Shown here one piece after another: positions 43,021 to 54,595 of a stretch of DNA of 64,000 nt; within the stretch, counting starts at the first letter, position 1, and each line of letters begins with the position of its first letter. The translations under genes were made by a program, and so were the position numbers. The notes beneath the pieces were generated by a model. It did not search any database. It was not told the DNA's origin and saw nothing but the letters and a program-made list of their open reading frames with translations. Origin of the DNA: an uncultured Collinsella sp. (GTDB lineage: Bacteria; Actinomycetota; Coriobacteriia; Coriobacteriales; Coriobacteriaceae); NCBI GenBank assembly GCA_934667065.1, contig CAKULD010000002.1, positions 186,001 through 250,000 on the forward strand, in the 5' to 3' direction.

Positions 43021-43782
43021 CTAGATGAAGAGCTCGCATTCTTTCCGCTCGACGCAAGCCTTGCTCAGCATCTGGGTAACGACGGCGAGTTTGCTGGGAT
43101 CAAGCTTGCGAGCATCCTGCGGACATACGGAGATGCAGCGCATGCAGGAGATGCACGCCTCGCTATCCACCTGCTTGGGATTGCCCTTGTCGATAGCCCG
43201 AACAGGGCACACCGCGGCACAGGCACCGCAGGAGACGCAGTCCTCCGTTGCCATTGGCACCATGGCGTGGCCTCCAGCTTGCTTATAAGGACGATTGCCG
43301 GGAATAGTGGGCTCGGATACATCCTCATCCAGCAGTTTGTACCGGATCTGCTGAGCAAGCTCGGCAAGCTGGGCCACATCCTGCGCGTCCGGTCGCCCAG
43401 CGGCGAACTGTCGAGCAACAGAATGTTCCGCAATGGCAGCAACTGCTGCAATCACCCTAAATCCAGCGCGTTTTGCAACGTCCTCTAACTCTACAAGCGT
43501 GTCCTCAAACGCCCGGTTTCCGTATACACAGACCAGAACGGCGCGCGCTCCGTTGCCGCGCACCATGCTCAACCGTTCAACAGCCACGGCGGGAACCCTG
43601 CCGGCATACGACGGCAGGGAGATCACGGCAACGTCGTCCTTCGTCATCGATACGGCGCCGAAATCCAGTCCGTTATCGGTCAGATCAACGGTAACGGCAT
43701 TCCCATCCAGCGCCCCGGCAACAAGACCAGATACCTTCTCCGTTCCACCTGTCGGACTAAACACCATTTCAAACACGCTCAT
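43021..43782 (-). CDS. EFR1 family flavodoxin-ferredoxin
   Basis: A 253-residue fusion. The N-terminal flavodoxin-like half has the FMN phosphate loop FSPTGGTEKVS (8-18) and SLPSYAGRVP. The C-terminal half has two 4Fe-4S motifs, CVSCGACAAVCP and CISCMRCISVCP. EFR1 proteins are putative electron carriers of anaerobes with no assigned partner. GGAGG precedes the ATG. Monocistronic, between two repeat-rich gaps. Confidence 0.9.
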   Translation of the reverse strand: MSVFEMVFSPTGGTEKVSGLVAGALDGNAVTVDLTDNGLDFGAVSMTKDDVAVISLPSYAGRVPAVAVERLSMVRGNGARAVLVCVYGNRAFEDTLVELEDVAKRAGFRVIAAVAAIAEHSVARQFAAGRPDAQDVAQLAELAQQIRYKLLDEDVSEPTIPGNRPYKQAGGHAMVPMATEDCVSCGACAAVCPVRAIDKGNPKQVDSEACISCMRCISVCPQDARKLDPSKLAVVTQMLSKACVERKECELFI

Positions 43783-43867
43783 CGAACATCCTCCCCTACG
43801 CCCGGTAATACACCGAGCCGTTCACGTACTCAGTCAGAGTATACGGCATGCGGGAACACCCTCCATT

Positions 43868-43934
43868 TTGGTGCAAAGGGGTCAGGTTTGTTTGCACCAA
43901 CTTGGTGCAGATTAACCTGACCCCCTTGCACCAA
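43868..43934. repeat. GGTGCAA repeat element, copy 1
   Basis: Two 33-bp half-elements in tandem, each bounded by TTGGTGCA and TGCACCAA. The outer arms TTGGTGCAAAGGGGTCAGG (43868 on) and CCTGACCCCCTTGCACCAA (to 43934) pair with one mismatch, so the whole can form one long hairpin. Relatives at 44054-44086 and 57795-57921. Confidence 0.85.
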
Positions 43935-43976
43935 GTCATCTCCGTCCTCCAGCAGATCGGCGGCATCCTTTACCTA

Positions 43977-44042
43977 AGTTGCGGTGGAATAGGGACTGTT
44001 TGGGGCTTTCAAGCGGCTTTTTAGTCCCCATTTCACCGCAAC
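43977..44042. repeat. AGTTGCGGTGAAATA palindromic repeat, copy 5 (degenerate)
   Basis: AGTTGCGGTGGAATAGGGACTG on the left pairs imperfectly with AGTCCCCATTTCACCGCAACT on the right. It sits between two GGTGCAA elements, so several repeat families are nested in this 200-bp gap. Confidence 0.8.
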
Positions 44043-44053
44043 TCATGATCTGA

Positions 44054-44086
44054 TTGGTGCAAACAAACCTGACCCCCTTGCACCAA
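44054..44086. repeat. GGTGCAA repeat element, copy 2 (single half)
   Basis: TTGGTGCAA (44054-44062) and TTGCACCAA (44078-44086) flank ACAAACCTGACCCCC, the same interior as the copy at 43868 in reverse orientation. It abuts the helicase terminator. Confidence 0.8.
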
Positions 44087-44120
44087 AAAGGGCCCCGAGC
44101 GTTGTTTGCTCGGGGCCCTT
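44085..44120 (-). terminator. Terminator of the DEAD-box helicase gene
   Basis: On the minus strand AAGGGCCCCGAGC, seven-base loop, GCTCGGGGCCCTT, then TTT: a 13-bp perfect stem with T-run. Confidence 0.9.
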
Positions 44121-44152
44121 GGTTCGCCTCGCGTTAGTGTGCGACGTGTATG

Positions 44153-46396
<2,244 letters not shown>

Positions 46397-46667
46397 ATGT
46401 TGTTGTTCCTTATCTGCACGCGCAATGGGCACGGCATGCGGCCGCGCGGGCGTGCTTGGTAGTGCGCTAATACATACAAAACGGGTGCGCACAGAGAGGA
46501 CGTTGCTCAGCACGCTGGCGATCGCTTTGGCAGCCCTATCACGCGCCGTCCAGACGCAGCAGCTCTAAGCGATGGAGCAGATTCGCCGCCGGTTAGTATA
46601 CCCGTGCTTCGCATGCCCCCACGTAAACCACAGATGACAGGGCGGGCGGGGTAAGGTCCAGCCGAAT
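46397..46667. other. Helicase leader and promoter region
   Basis: No coding frame is convincing here. The minus strand carries TATACT (46600-46595) without a good -35. The remainder is the presumed untranslated leader of the helicase gene, followed at 46668 by the first palindromic array. Confidence 0.5.
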
Positions 46668-46885
46668 GTCTCAATCTGTAACATCTACAGGCCGAATCTT
46701 CGTCTAGGTGTTACAGATCGAGACAAACGATCGGCCTCATCCGCAAACATCTCAATCTGTAACAGTTACAGGCCGAATCTTCGTCCAGATGTTACAGATC
46801 AAGACAAACCAATCCGTCAGAACACAACGTCTCGATCTGTAACAGTTACTCGGCAAAACCAGCCCCAGATGTTACAGATCGAGAT
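46668..46885. repeat. 57-bp palindromic array 1 (3 units)
   Basis: Units at 46668-46724, 46749-46805 and 46829-46885, each exactly 57 bp, period 80-81. Each unit is GTCTCAATCTGTAACA (or close variant), about 25 bp, then TGTTACAGATCGAGAC. Spacers are 23-24 bp and differ. Sits between the helicase and FHA genes. Confidence 0.95.
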
Positions 46886-47060
46886 TAAGGGCAGTTCCGT
46901 CCAGCTCCAACCAAGTCCCTCGATCATCCCGCAATTTCATCCATGTGACCTATAATGCTGGCATGGACGCGCAACGCATTGTGCGACTTTTAATACACCG
47001 CCCATCGGGGTAAATAATCCCTGTCGTGTTTATCGGTTAAGGAATAATCAGGGGGGTTCC

Positions 47061-48023
47061 GTGGCAGTAGAAACACCGTGCTCGGTCCTCTACAACGACA
47101 TCCGCCTGTTCGGCGGCCTCAAGCATCTCGAAATCGCTCGAATGCTCATCAACGGCAACTCCTACCTCGGCAGCACCCTGCTGGAAAAGTGTTCTTCCAA
47201 CCGTTCTTATCTGACTCGCTATGTCGTCCATCGCGAGCCTGACCAATGTGTCCCCGGTATCTACAATGATTTCACCGTCTCAACGCTCAACCTTTCCGCG
47301 GCAATCTGCAGCAAGCTCGGCGGAGGCGATTCTGCTTACCAGGCAATTGCCGATCACTACCGCGGTCCGGCAGCCAACGAAATGATGTCGGCTCTCGCCA
47401 GCTACCGGCTTGACAGCCGCCTGTACGCGAACGCTCTAAATCGCATCGATAGTTCCGACTGCCAAGGCGTACGTGAGAAGAGCACACTCTATCTGATGCT
47501 CTTTGTGGCAACGGGGGCGCTCGCCGACCCCATTCAGGGCATGGCGACCGTCGAGCGTTACTGCAACAACAAGACGGGTGGGTTCTTTGGCACTACCGAG
47601 ACAACTGTCGGCCGCAGTTTTACGAGCTGCCTGCGAAAGCAAAGTGTTATCGCCCCCAATCTCGGTCTACTTAGGACACATGCCGATAGCTGCGTCGATA
47701 TGCGGATTCACCCACTCTCGCGCGACCCTCGCGGCACTGTAATTGGCTCTTTGCCCAAAACCTCGCCTAGCATTACCGATGTAGGCGCCGACGCATCGCG
47801 CGAGCATCTCCGGATTTGGCTCGAAGGCGGACGCTGGTACGCCCAGGGACTTGGATCGACCAACGGCACCGTGCTCGAATCGGGCGCAGGCGACGGTGAC
47901 ATCGTGATTGAGCCGCCGCGCGACCAACGCGAACCCGGCAAGATCTATCCTCCGGTGGAAATCGAAAACAGCGACAGGCTCCATCTGGGCCTCTACACGA
48001 CATTCCTTGTCATTGTGGACTAG
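47061..48023 (+). CDS. FHA-domain protein
   Basis: A 320-residue cytosolic protein. The C-terminal third (about 215-318) is a forkhead-associated domain binding phosphothreonine: GADASREHLRIWLEGGRWYAQGLGSTNGTVLESG contains the conserved Ser-Arg-x-His and Ser-Thr-Asn-Gly residues. The N-terminal 210 residues are helical and unrecognised (YNDIRLFGGLKHLEIARMLIN). GTG start with AGGGGGG four bases upstream; TATAAT at 46951-46956 may be the -10. The next gene is a Ser/Thr kinase, the natural source of its ligand. Confidence 0.85.
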   Translation: MAVETPCSVLYNDIRLFGGLKHLEIARMLINGNSYLGSTLLEKCSSNRSYLTRYVVHREPDQCVPGIYNDFTVSTLNLSAAICSKLGGGDSAYQAIADHYRGPAANEMMSALASYRLDSRLYANALNRIDSSDCQGVREKSTLYLMLFVATGALADPIQGMATVERYCNNKTGGFFGTTETTVGRSFTSCLRKQSVIAPNLGLLRTHADSCVDMRIHPLSRDPRGTVIGSLPKTSPSITDVGADASREHLRIWLEGGRWYAQGLGSTNGTVLESGAGDGDIVIEPPRDQREPGKIYPPVEIENSDRLHLGLYTTFLVIVD

Positions 48024-48028
48024 CGCGC

Positions 48029-48065
48029 GGGCGGCGATCGAAAAACGGTCGCCGCCCGTCTTTCG
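48029..48065 (+). terminator. Terminator of the FHA gene
   Basis: GGGCGGCGA (48029-48037) pairs with TCGCCGCCC (48049-48057), followed by GTCTTTCGTCTT. The kinase gene therefore probably has its own promoter in the 135 bp that follow. Confidence 0.7.
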
Positions 48066-48192
48066 TCTTCTGCGTTATAAAAAAATCGATACTCGCCGAC
48101 TTACGTTTGCGGTGCGGCTATCATGAAGACCTACTAATAAACTGCGCCGTTGGCGTAAGCACGCGGCAACTCCTGCCAAACAAAGGAACGCC

Positions 48193-50277
48193 ATGGATCC
48201 TACCGATAACGCCTATGGCGACAAACTCATCCGTCTCGACACGTTCGACACCGCCGTGGCGGTCGACCCCAGCGCCGAGGACGAAGCCAAGCGCCGGTTT
48301 ATGACGCTTATTCTCCAGACAGCCCACTGCAGCAACGGCAACATCGGGCACGTGCTGCGCGCGACCAACACGAGCAGCGAGATTTTCGCGGTAAAGCTGC
48401 TCAAAGACAACGCCATCCTTTCCGGCCAAGCCCCCAACCGCTCCGCCGAGCAATCGGCCGCGCACCTTGCCAATACCGCCGCTCTGTTCGAGGAGTACCG
48501 TCACCTGTGCACCGTCTCGCACCTGCGCGGGTTCCCGCGTGTCTATGGCTACGGCTCTTGCGAGGACGACCCGCTCATCCTCATGGAGTGGGTCGAGGGC
48601 ACCTCGCTCAAGCAGGCGCTGCCCTTGCTTCCGCACGATACCTCGGGCGGGTTAACCACCCAGATGGTCGCCGCCGTCGGAAACGCCGTGCTTCGTGCGC
48701 TCTTGATGACCCAAGGCCTTGTGAATCCAGTCGTTCACCGCGATCTTTCGCCCGCCAATATCATGTTCCGCACCACCAGCCGAACGCTCGAGCAGCAGAT
48801 TGCCGATTGCTCCTTTGACCCCTGCCTCATCGACATGGGCTCCGCTACCATGGCCCTCAGCGATGACACGATCACCCGACGTGCCGACATCTGGCGCTTT
48901 GCTACGCCCGCATACGCCGCGCCCGAAATGCTCACGCAGGACATCGAAGGCATCGCGGCCCTTCGCCGCTCGCCCGCCATCGACGTCTATGCGCTTTCGA
49001 GCATTCTGTACCAGCTCTACAGCGGTCGTAAACCGTTCGATGTCGAGTCGACGGGTGCCGCGGCAACCGGCTCGTTCTATCTCATAAAGACCAAGACCAA
49101 ACCGGCGCCGCTCGAGCCGCGCTGCGATGGCGACGAAGCGCTCGTCCAGATCATCATGAAAGGCATCTCGGTCGAGCAGGGCGATCGCCCCACCGAGCAG
49201 CAGATGCTCGAGGTGCTCTCGGCATACCTTCCCGCTGCAGAATCTGAGGGCCGCGAGGGCGCAGGCAATGACGCCGTAATCGACATCGACTCCGGTACGC
49301 ACCTTAAGGTCGACGTCGCCGGCGAGCGCGCGAGAGAGATTCTGGAACAGGCCCGGCATGATGCCATAACCCGCCGCCGCTTTATTATCGGCGGCGTCGT
49401 CGCAGCCGTTGCGGGGCTCGGCGTCATTGGCGCGGCAACCCATGGCTTTGGCATCCCCGACTACCTGGACGGCATCCGCAGCTCGCTTGACGACTACACC
49501 TGGGATCAGCTGCAGGAGATTTCACTCAAGATCAAAGCCACCGAAACCCGCAGCGAGGCACGCGAGATTGCCAAGCGCTATCACCTGCTCGACGCCGATG
49601 GGCATATCCCCTATCCGTGCACCAAGCGCGTAACGCTCACCAACGGGCTGGAGGTCGGCGCGCAACTTGCGGGCATCCGCCACGACGAGCTTTTGGACGG
49701 GACGGGCAAGGCCGGACTGACGTTTATATTCGATGCGGGCATTGCCGAGCGCGACGCTGCGGCTGAGCCGCCGAGCGCCGGCTGGGCAGATTGCGAGCTG
49801 CGGGCATGGCTCGACGGCGATGGTCTTAAGCTGCTGCCCAACGAGCTGCGCGCGCTTATTAAGGCCGTCAAGAAGACCTCGAACAACGTGGGCGTCGCCA
49901 GAAGCGCTTCGTGTCTGAGTGAGCTGCCCGCGACGCTCTGGCTGCCCGCCATGGTCGAGCTGTGCGGCGTGCAGCCGCCCGATTCGTTTGCCGAGGACTA
50001 TCACTACCTGGCAGACATCTACAACGGCGAAGGCAAGGAGTATCAGCTGTTCCACGAGCTTAAGGTGAGCCCGTATTCCACCAACTCGACCATGGTGCGC
50101 CAGTGGAAGGGCAAGGACACCTGCTGGTGGGAGCGCACGGTGAGTCCCGACACGTCGGAGGAAAAGGGCACGGCCTGCATAAACCGCGTGGGCTACGACG
50201 GCGACGTGTTTATGTACGCCACGCCCGCGGACAAGCCAAGCAAGCGTACCTGCGTGATCCCTGGGTTCTGTATCTAG
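48193..50277 (+). CDS. Membrane Ser/Thr protein kinase with C-terminal DUF6273-like domain
   Basis: A 694-residue Hanks-type kinase. Nucleotide-binding Lys68 (FAVKLLKDN), catalytic HRDLSPANIM (182-191), DMG in place of DFG (214-216) and APE (243-245). A single membrane helix (397-419, after RRRF) separates it from an outer domain of about 270 residues. That domain, with GWADCELRAWLDGDGLKLLPNELRALIKAV and LPATLWLPAMVELCG, resembles DUF6273, a presumed sensor or adhesive module common in Coriobacteria. This replaces the PASTA domains of PknB. GGAAC precedes the ATG. Confidence 0.85.
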   Translation: MDPTDNAYGDKLIRLDTFDTAVAVDPSAEDEAKRRFMTLILQTAHCSNGNIGHVLRATNTSSEIFAVKLLKDNAILSGQAPNRSAEQSAAHLANTAALFEEYRHLCTVSHLRGFPRVYGYGSCEDDPLILMEWVEGTSLKQALPLLPHDTSGGLTTQMVAAVGNAVLRALLMTQGLVNPVVHRDLSPANIMFRTTSRTLEQQIADCSFDPCLIDMGSATMALSDDTITRRADIWRFATPAYAAPEMLTQDIEGIAALRRSPAIDVYALSSILYQLYSGRKPFDVESTGAAATGSFYLIKTKTKPAPLEPRCDGDEALVQIIMKGISVEQGDRPTEQQMLEVLSAYLPAAESEGREGAGNDAVIDIDSGTHLKVDVAGERAREILEQARHDAITRRRFIIGGVVAAVAGLGVIGAATHGFGIPDYLDGIRSSLDDYTWDQLQEISLKIKATETRSEAREIAKRYHLLDADGHIPYPCTKRVTLTNGLEVGAQLAGIRHDELLDGTGKAGLTFIFDAGIAERDAAAEPPSAGWADCELRAWLDGDGLKLLPNELRALIKAVKKTSNNVGVARSASCLSELPATLWLPAMVELCGVQPPDSFAEDYHYLADIYNGEGKEYQLFHELKVSPYSTNSTMVRQWKGKDTCWWERTVSPDTSEEKGTACINRVGYDGDVFMYATPADKPSKRTCVIPGFCI

Positions 50278-50318
50278 GGGATGGGTATCCCGCCGCGGCG
50301 GGCGCTCCCCCGGTATTT

Positions 50319-50616
50319 GTCTCGATCTGTAACATCTAGCAGGCAAAACCGGGTCCTGGTGTTACAGATTGAGATCTTGAGCTGGCGCTCGGCGGAATGT
50401 CTCGATCTGTAACAGTAACTCGGCAAAAACGGGTCTAGTCGTTACAGAACGAGACAAACCCCAACCCCGCGAGACAACGTCTCGATCTGTAACAGTAAGG
50501 GGTCAAAAACCTCTCCAGATGTTACAGATCGAGACGTTTGAGTTGTTGGCTGATGGTTTGTCTCAATCTGTAACAGTTAGAGGCCATTTTCCCTGCTAAA
50601 TGTTACAGAACGAGAC
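50319..50616. repeat. 57-bp palindromic array 2 (4 units)
   Basis: Units at 50319-50375, 50399-50455, 50479-50535 and 50560-50616, period 80, 80, 81. The segment 50456-50580 (spacer, unit 3, spacer, start of unit 4) is nearly identical to 54362-54485 in array 3. Lies between the kinase and surface-protein genes. Confidence 0.95.
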
Positions 50617-50757
50617 GCTAGCTTGCCGAGGGCTTCGCCTCATAAATGTGACCCAATTGTGTCGATATTTCCTCGCCAATGTTGCGCAACAGGAGCCCTT
50701 TCAAAGGTCTTAACGTACGAATTGTCATAGGTACCCCTTCAATGATTGGGAGAAGAA

Positions 50758-53700
50758 ATGGCAAAGTACGCACCCAAACACTTGGAAACCTCGGGCGGCG
50801 CCGAGCCCCGTCGCGCATTCGCGGGTCACAAGACCGCGCGACTCGCCGTCACCGCAGCCACCACCATCGCAATGACCGGCTCGTCGTTGCTCGCCCCGTT
50901 CTCGGCATTTGCCAACGATGTGAGCGGCGCCACGGCACAGGACGCAATCATGTCCCCGCTCGCCGTCCACGCCGGCGAGGCGGCAGGCTCCGCAGTAAAG
51001 ACGAACGCCCAGAAGATTGCCGACTTGCAGGCCGCAATCGACGCCACAAAGGCTGCCGAGGCAGAAGCCAAGTCCGACTACGACACGGCGGCTGCCCCCT
51101 ATATCGAAAAACAGACGGCCCGCGACAACGCACAGACCGCCTACGACGCTTCCGTCTCCGACAATTCGCAGGCAGAGGCCGCCGCGCGTGCCGAATACGC
51201 TCGCCAGCTCGATGAAAGCGTCAAGGCGGCCGACAGCGCCAGTGCCACGCTAAAGGATGCCCAGAGCAAGCTCGACACGGCCAAGGCCGATGCCGAGGGC
51301 AAGACGAAGGCGCTCGACTCCGCAAAGCAGGCGGCAGCCGATGCACAAGCCAAGCTTGAGGAAGCCCAGAAGGCAGCCGCCAACGCAACGCCGGAGGAAA
51401 TCAAGGCAGCCGAGCAGTCTGCCGCAGATGCCCAGAAGGTTCTTGACCAGGCAAAGGCCGCAAAGACCGCTGCCGACTCCGCGTTCGCCGACGCCCAGCA
51501 GGCTCAGAGCGCCGCACAGAGCGCTTACGACGAGGCAGCGGGCACGCTGGCTTCTGCCCAGCAGGCAAAGACCGCCGCGGACGGTAAGGTAGCTGACGCG
51601 CAGGCGGCGTATGACAGCGCACAGGCAGACCTCGCCGCAGCAAAGGCAGGCGCCGAGGGCCCGGAGTATGACGCCGCCCAGGCAAAGGTCGACGCTGCCC
51701 AAAGCGCGCTCGATCAAGCAAAGCAGCAGCAGGCAGCCGCCGAAGCAGGGCTATCTCAGGCAAATAGCGACGTTGCATCCAAGCAGGACGCCCTCACTGG
51801 CGCCGAAAGCGAGCTCAAAGCCAAGAAGCAGGCAGTCACAGCAGCAGAGAATGATGTAACGGCTGCTCAGGCAAAAGCCGACGCAGTGCAGTCGGAGCTA
51901 GCCTCGGCAAAGCAGGCACATGCTGCCGAACTGGAAAAGGCAAGGGACGCTCAGCAACAAGTCGACCAAGCGAAAGCCGAGAAGGAGCAGGCAGACAAGG
52001 CACTTGAAAAGGCAAAGGCAGACCAGGCAGTAGCCGATCAAGCCGTTGTCGATGCACAGAAAGCATACGATACCTGCAAGGCGGCAGCCGATAAGGCTAC
52101 GACGGCGGAGGCACAGAGCGTCATCGGCTTCTACCAGTTCATCGGTGCCAACGACGCCGCAAACATCATCTATAAGCAGAGCGACTTAAACCCGACGACC
52201 ATCGGCGCCGAAAAAGACGGAACGTCACTCGACAACGCTAAGCTATCGTTTGACAAACTGCGCGAGATAAACGAGTACCGCAAGAGCGTCGGTCTTAGCG
52301 AGCTTAAGGTGACGGCAGAGCAGATGGCGATTGCTCAGTCTGATTCCAATTACTCTGACGCAACGAAGGGGCACTCAGACTATGCCGGATTTGAAAATGC
52401 CGCCTGGAACTTCAGCACCAAAGAAAATATCGCACACCAATGGGTTGATAAAGAAAAGCTGATATTTGACCAGGCTGCAGCGAAAGCCAACCTTGGTGAA
52501 ATTGCTCCCAAGGATGCTTGGAAGGTTTTCTGGAGCCATGGCACTGAATTTGGAGCTCAGGGTGTAGGCTTTGGCACCGTCGGCCACTATTTGAATATCG
52601 TACAGCCTGACGCCAAGACCATGGGATACGGCATCAACTCGCGCGGAACCCTTTGGCCGTATGTATTCGTCTTGGAGATCGACAACAATTACGGTTCATA
52701 CGAGAAAGAATACTCGATCGATGAACTCGAGAATCTCTTTGATCAGTATCAGCTAAACCTCTCCAAGGCCAGCGAAAAACTCGCCGCCGCAAAGACGGAC
52801 CTTGAGCAAAAGCGCAGCACAGCGACATCGAAAGCCGATGCCGTAAAGGCAGCAGAGACCCTCGTCGCTCAAAAGCAAGAGGGCATTGATGCCGCAAATG
52901 CCAACCTTAACGCCGAAAATGGCAACGTAGCAAGCGCCGCCGCTGCGGTCGCTCAGGCAGAGCAAAAGCTCACTGAGGCGAACGGGAAGGTTACCGAAGC
53001 CGAAGACCAGGTCAAAGCAGCTCAAAGCAACGTGGCGCCCGCAGAGCAGGTCGTCAACCAGAAGCGCGCCGAGCTTAAGGCATCGCAAGAGCAAGCCGCT
53101 CAGAGTCAGAAGAAGGTTGATGACGCCAAGGCAGAGGCTCTCTTAAAGCAGCAAGCCCTGCAAGATGAAAAGAAGGAACTTGCCAAGTATTCTGCCGATG
53201 TTGCTGCGGCTCAGGAGAAGGCTGACAAGGCTCATCAAACGCTTGATGAAGCCATGGCCGCCCAGGCATCTGCCCAGAGTGCTCTCGAAAAGGCGAAGCT
53301 TGACGAGACCGCCAAGAAGCAGGCCCTCGACACCGCGAAGGACAACGCCGAGGCCAAGGCAGCAACCGCGGAGCACGCCACAAGCAATCTGACCACGGCG
53401 GAAAACGACTTTATCTCGAAGAAGGCCCATGCCGACGCTTTGAGCAATGCGGCCGGCAACCTTGCCGCGGCCAAGGCGGCCAAGAAGGACGCCGACGCAA
53501 CAGCAACCGAGGCCGAAGCCGCCCTTAGCGCGGCAAACGACGCCATCGCAAACGCTGAGCAAGCGGTCGAGAATTCTCAGGCCGCATCGGACGCCGCTGC
53601 CGCCGCCCTTGGAAAGCTCAAGTCCGTCAACGTCGAAAACGGCATTGCTACCGGCTCTGACGCAAACGCGAATGACACCCTCAATGCCCTCTTTGCCAAG

Positions 53701-54093
53701 TGCATCGCCGCCAAGCAGGCAGAGCATGACGCGAAGGCCGTACTCGATGCCGCTCAGGCAGACCTTGATGCTGCAACGCCCGCCTACACCGCGGCCCTCA
53801 ACGCCTACAACGAGGCGAAGGCAAAGCGCATTGCCGCAGAGCAGGCCTTGAAGGACGAGATCGCCCGCCAGGAACAGGAGGCGGCGAAGGCCGAGCAGGC
53901 CAAGATCACGCAGGCTGCCGCCAAGCCGGTTGCCGGAAAGCCGTCGGCCGGCAATGCCAAGGCGGTCAGCAACTCGGCATTGCCCACCACGGGCGACAAT
54001 GCTGCGCTCTCGGGTGAGACGTTCGTCATCGGAGGCGTCGTGCTCGTGGCTGCCGGCGTCTTCCTGACCGACAAGAAACGCCGTCAGGAGTAA
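50758..54093 (+). CDS. LPTTG-anchored coiled-coil surface protein with CAP domain
   Basis: A 1111-residue cell-wall protein. Signal peptide ends at SAFA (about residue 44). Two long Ala/Lys/Glu/Gln-rich coiled coils (about 80-450 and 660-1040; runs such as AKAAEAEAKSDYDTAAAPY) flank a globular CAP/SCP-like domain (about 457-650) with LREINEYRKSVGLSELKVTAEQMAIAQ, KENIAHQW and GHYLNIVQPDAKTMGYGIN. The C-terminus is LPTTG, a hydrophobic helix and KKRRQE, a canonical class A sortase signal; the matching sortase is not here. GGGAGAAG precedes the ATG. The gene lies between two palindromic arrays sharing spacers. Confidence 0.88.
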   Translation: MAKYAPKHLETSGGAEPRRAFAGHKTARLAVTAATTIAMTGSSLLAPFSAFANDVSGATAQDAIMSPLAVHAGEAAGSAVKTNAQKIADLQAAIDATKAAEAEAKSDYDTAAAPYIEKQTARDNAQTAYDASVSDNSQAEAAARAEYARQLDESVKAADSASATLKDAQSKLDTAKADAEGKTKALDSAKQAAADAQAKLEEAQKAAANATPEEIKAAEQSAADAQKVLDQAKAAKTAADSAFADAQQAQSAAQSAYDEAAGTLASAQQAKTAADGKVADAQAAYDSAQADLAAAKAGAEGPEYDAAQAKVDAAQSALDQAKQQQAAAEAGLSQANSDVASKQDALTGAESELKAKKQAVTAAENDVTAAQAKADAVQSELASAKQAHAAELEKARDAQQQVDQAKAEKEQADKALEKAKADQAVADQAVVDAQKAYDTCKAAADKATTAEAQSVIGFYQFIGANDAANIIYKQSDLNPTTIGAEKDGTSLDNAKLSFDKLREINEYRKSVGLSELKVTAEQMAIAQSDSNYSDATKGHSDYAGFENAAWNFSTKENIAHQWVDKEKLIFDQAAAKANLGEIAPKDAWKVFWSHGTEFGAQGVGFGTVGHYLNIVQPDAKTMGYGINSRGTLWPYVFVLEIDNNYGSYEKEYSIDELENLFDQYQLNLSKASEKLAAAKTDLEQKRSTATSKADAVKAAETLVAQKQEGIDAANANLNAENGNVASAAAAVAQAEQKLTEANGKVTEAEDQVKAAQSNVAPAEQVVNQKRAELKASQEQAAQSQKKVDDAKAEALLKQQALQDEKKELAKYSADVAAAQEKADKAHQTLDEAMAAQASAQSALEKAKLDETAKKQALDTAKDNAEAKAATAEHATSNLTTAENDFISKKAHADALSNAAGNLAAAKAAKKDADATATEAEAALSAANDAIANAEQAVENSQAASDAAAAALGKLKSVNVENGIATGSDANANDTLNALFAKCIAAKQAEHDAKAVLDAAQADLDAATPAYTAALNAYNEAKAKRIAAEQALKDEIARQEQEAAKAEQAKITQAAAKPVAGKPSAGNAKAVSNSALPTTGDNAALSGETFVIGGVVLVAAGVFLTDKKRRQE

Positions 54094-54151
54094 GGATTTC
54101 GGGAGGACGGCTTCTCCCCTCTCCCGCTACTCCGTAAACCCCGCCCAACAT

Positions 54152-54190
54152 ACGCCGGGGCGTCCATCACACGGGCGCCCCGGCGTTTTA
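54152..54190 (+). terminator. Terminator of the CAP surface-protein gene
   Basis: ACGCCGGGGCG (54152-54162) pairs with CGCCCCGGCGT (54176-54186), followed by TTTACG. Confidence 0.8.
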
Positions 54191-54223
54191 CGTTGTATGG
54201 GCTGGGACATCTGCTCCGAGATT

Positions 54224-54522
54224 GTCTTGATCTGTAACGGTTAGGGCCTGAAAACCCCGCTAGATGTTACAGATTGAGACGTTAGCTTGCCGCCCGAAAC
54301 GTTCGTCTCAATCTGTAACATCTGGAGCCTGAAAACCGGTCTAGTTGTTACAGATTGAGACAAACTCCAACCCCGCGAAACAACGTCTCGATCTGTAACA
54401 GTAAGGGGTCAAAAACCTCTCCAGATGTTACAGATTGAGACATTTGAGTTGTTGGCTGATGGTTTGTCTCAATCTGTAACAGTTAAGGTCCAAAAACAGG
54501 TCTAGTTGTTACAGATTGAGAT
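54224..54522. repeat. 57-bp palindromic array 3 (4 units)
   Basis: Units at 54224-54280, 54305-54361, 54385-54441 and 54465-54522, period 80-81. Units 3-4 and their spacers match array 2 units 3-4 with only a few substitutions; GAGACGTTAGCTTGCCG after unit 1 also resembles the sequence after array 2 unit 4. Confidence 0.95.
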
Positions 54523-54569
54523 GAATGGTTGGACGGTCCGCTGCCCCGGCAGCTGGCCCCTTCTGTAAC

Positions 54570-54586
54570 GAAATGTCATACATTTC
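54570..54586. promoter_or_regulatory. Short palindrome upstream of copA
   Basis: GAAATGT (54570-54576), CAT, ACATTTC (54580-54586): perfect 7-3-7 inverted repeat just upstream of the copA -35. It could be an activator or second repressor site. Confidence 0.4.
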
Positions 54587-54595
54587 TATCCCCAC

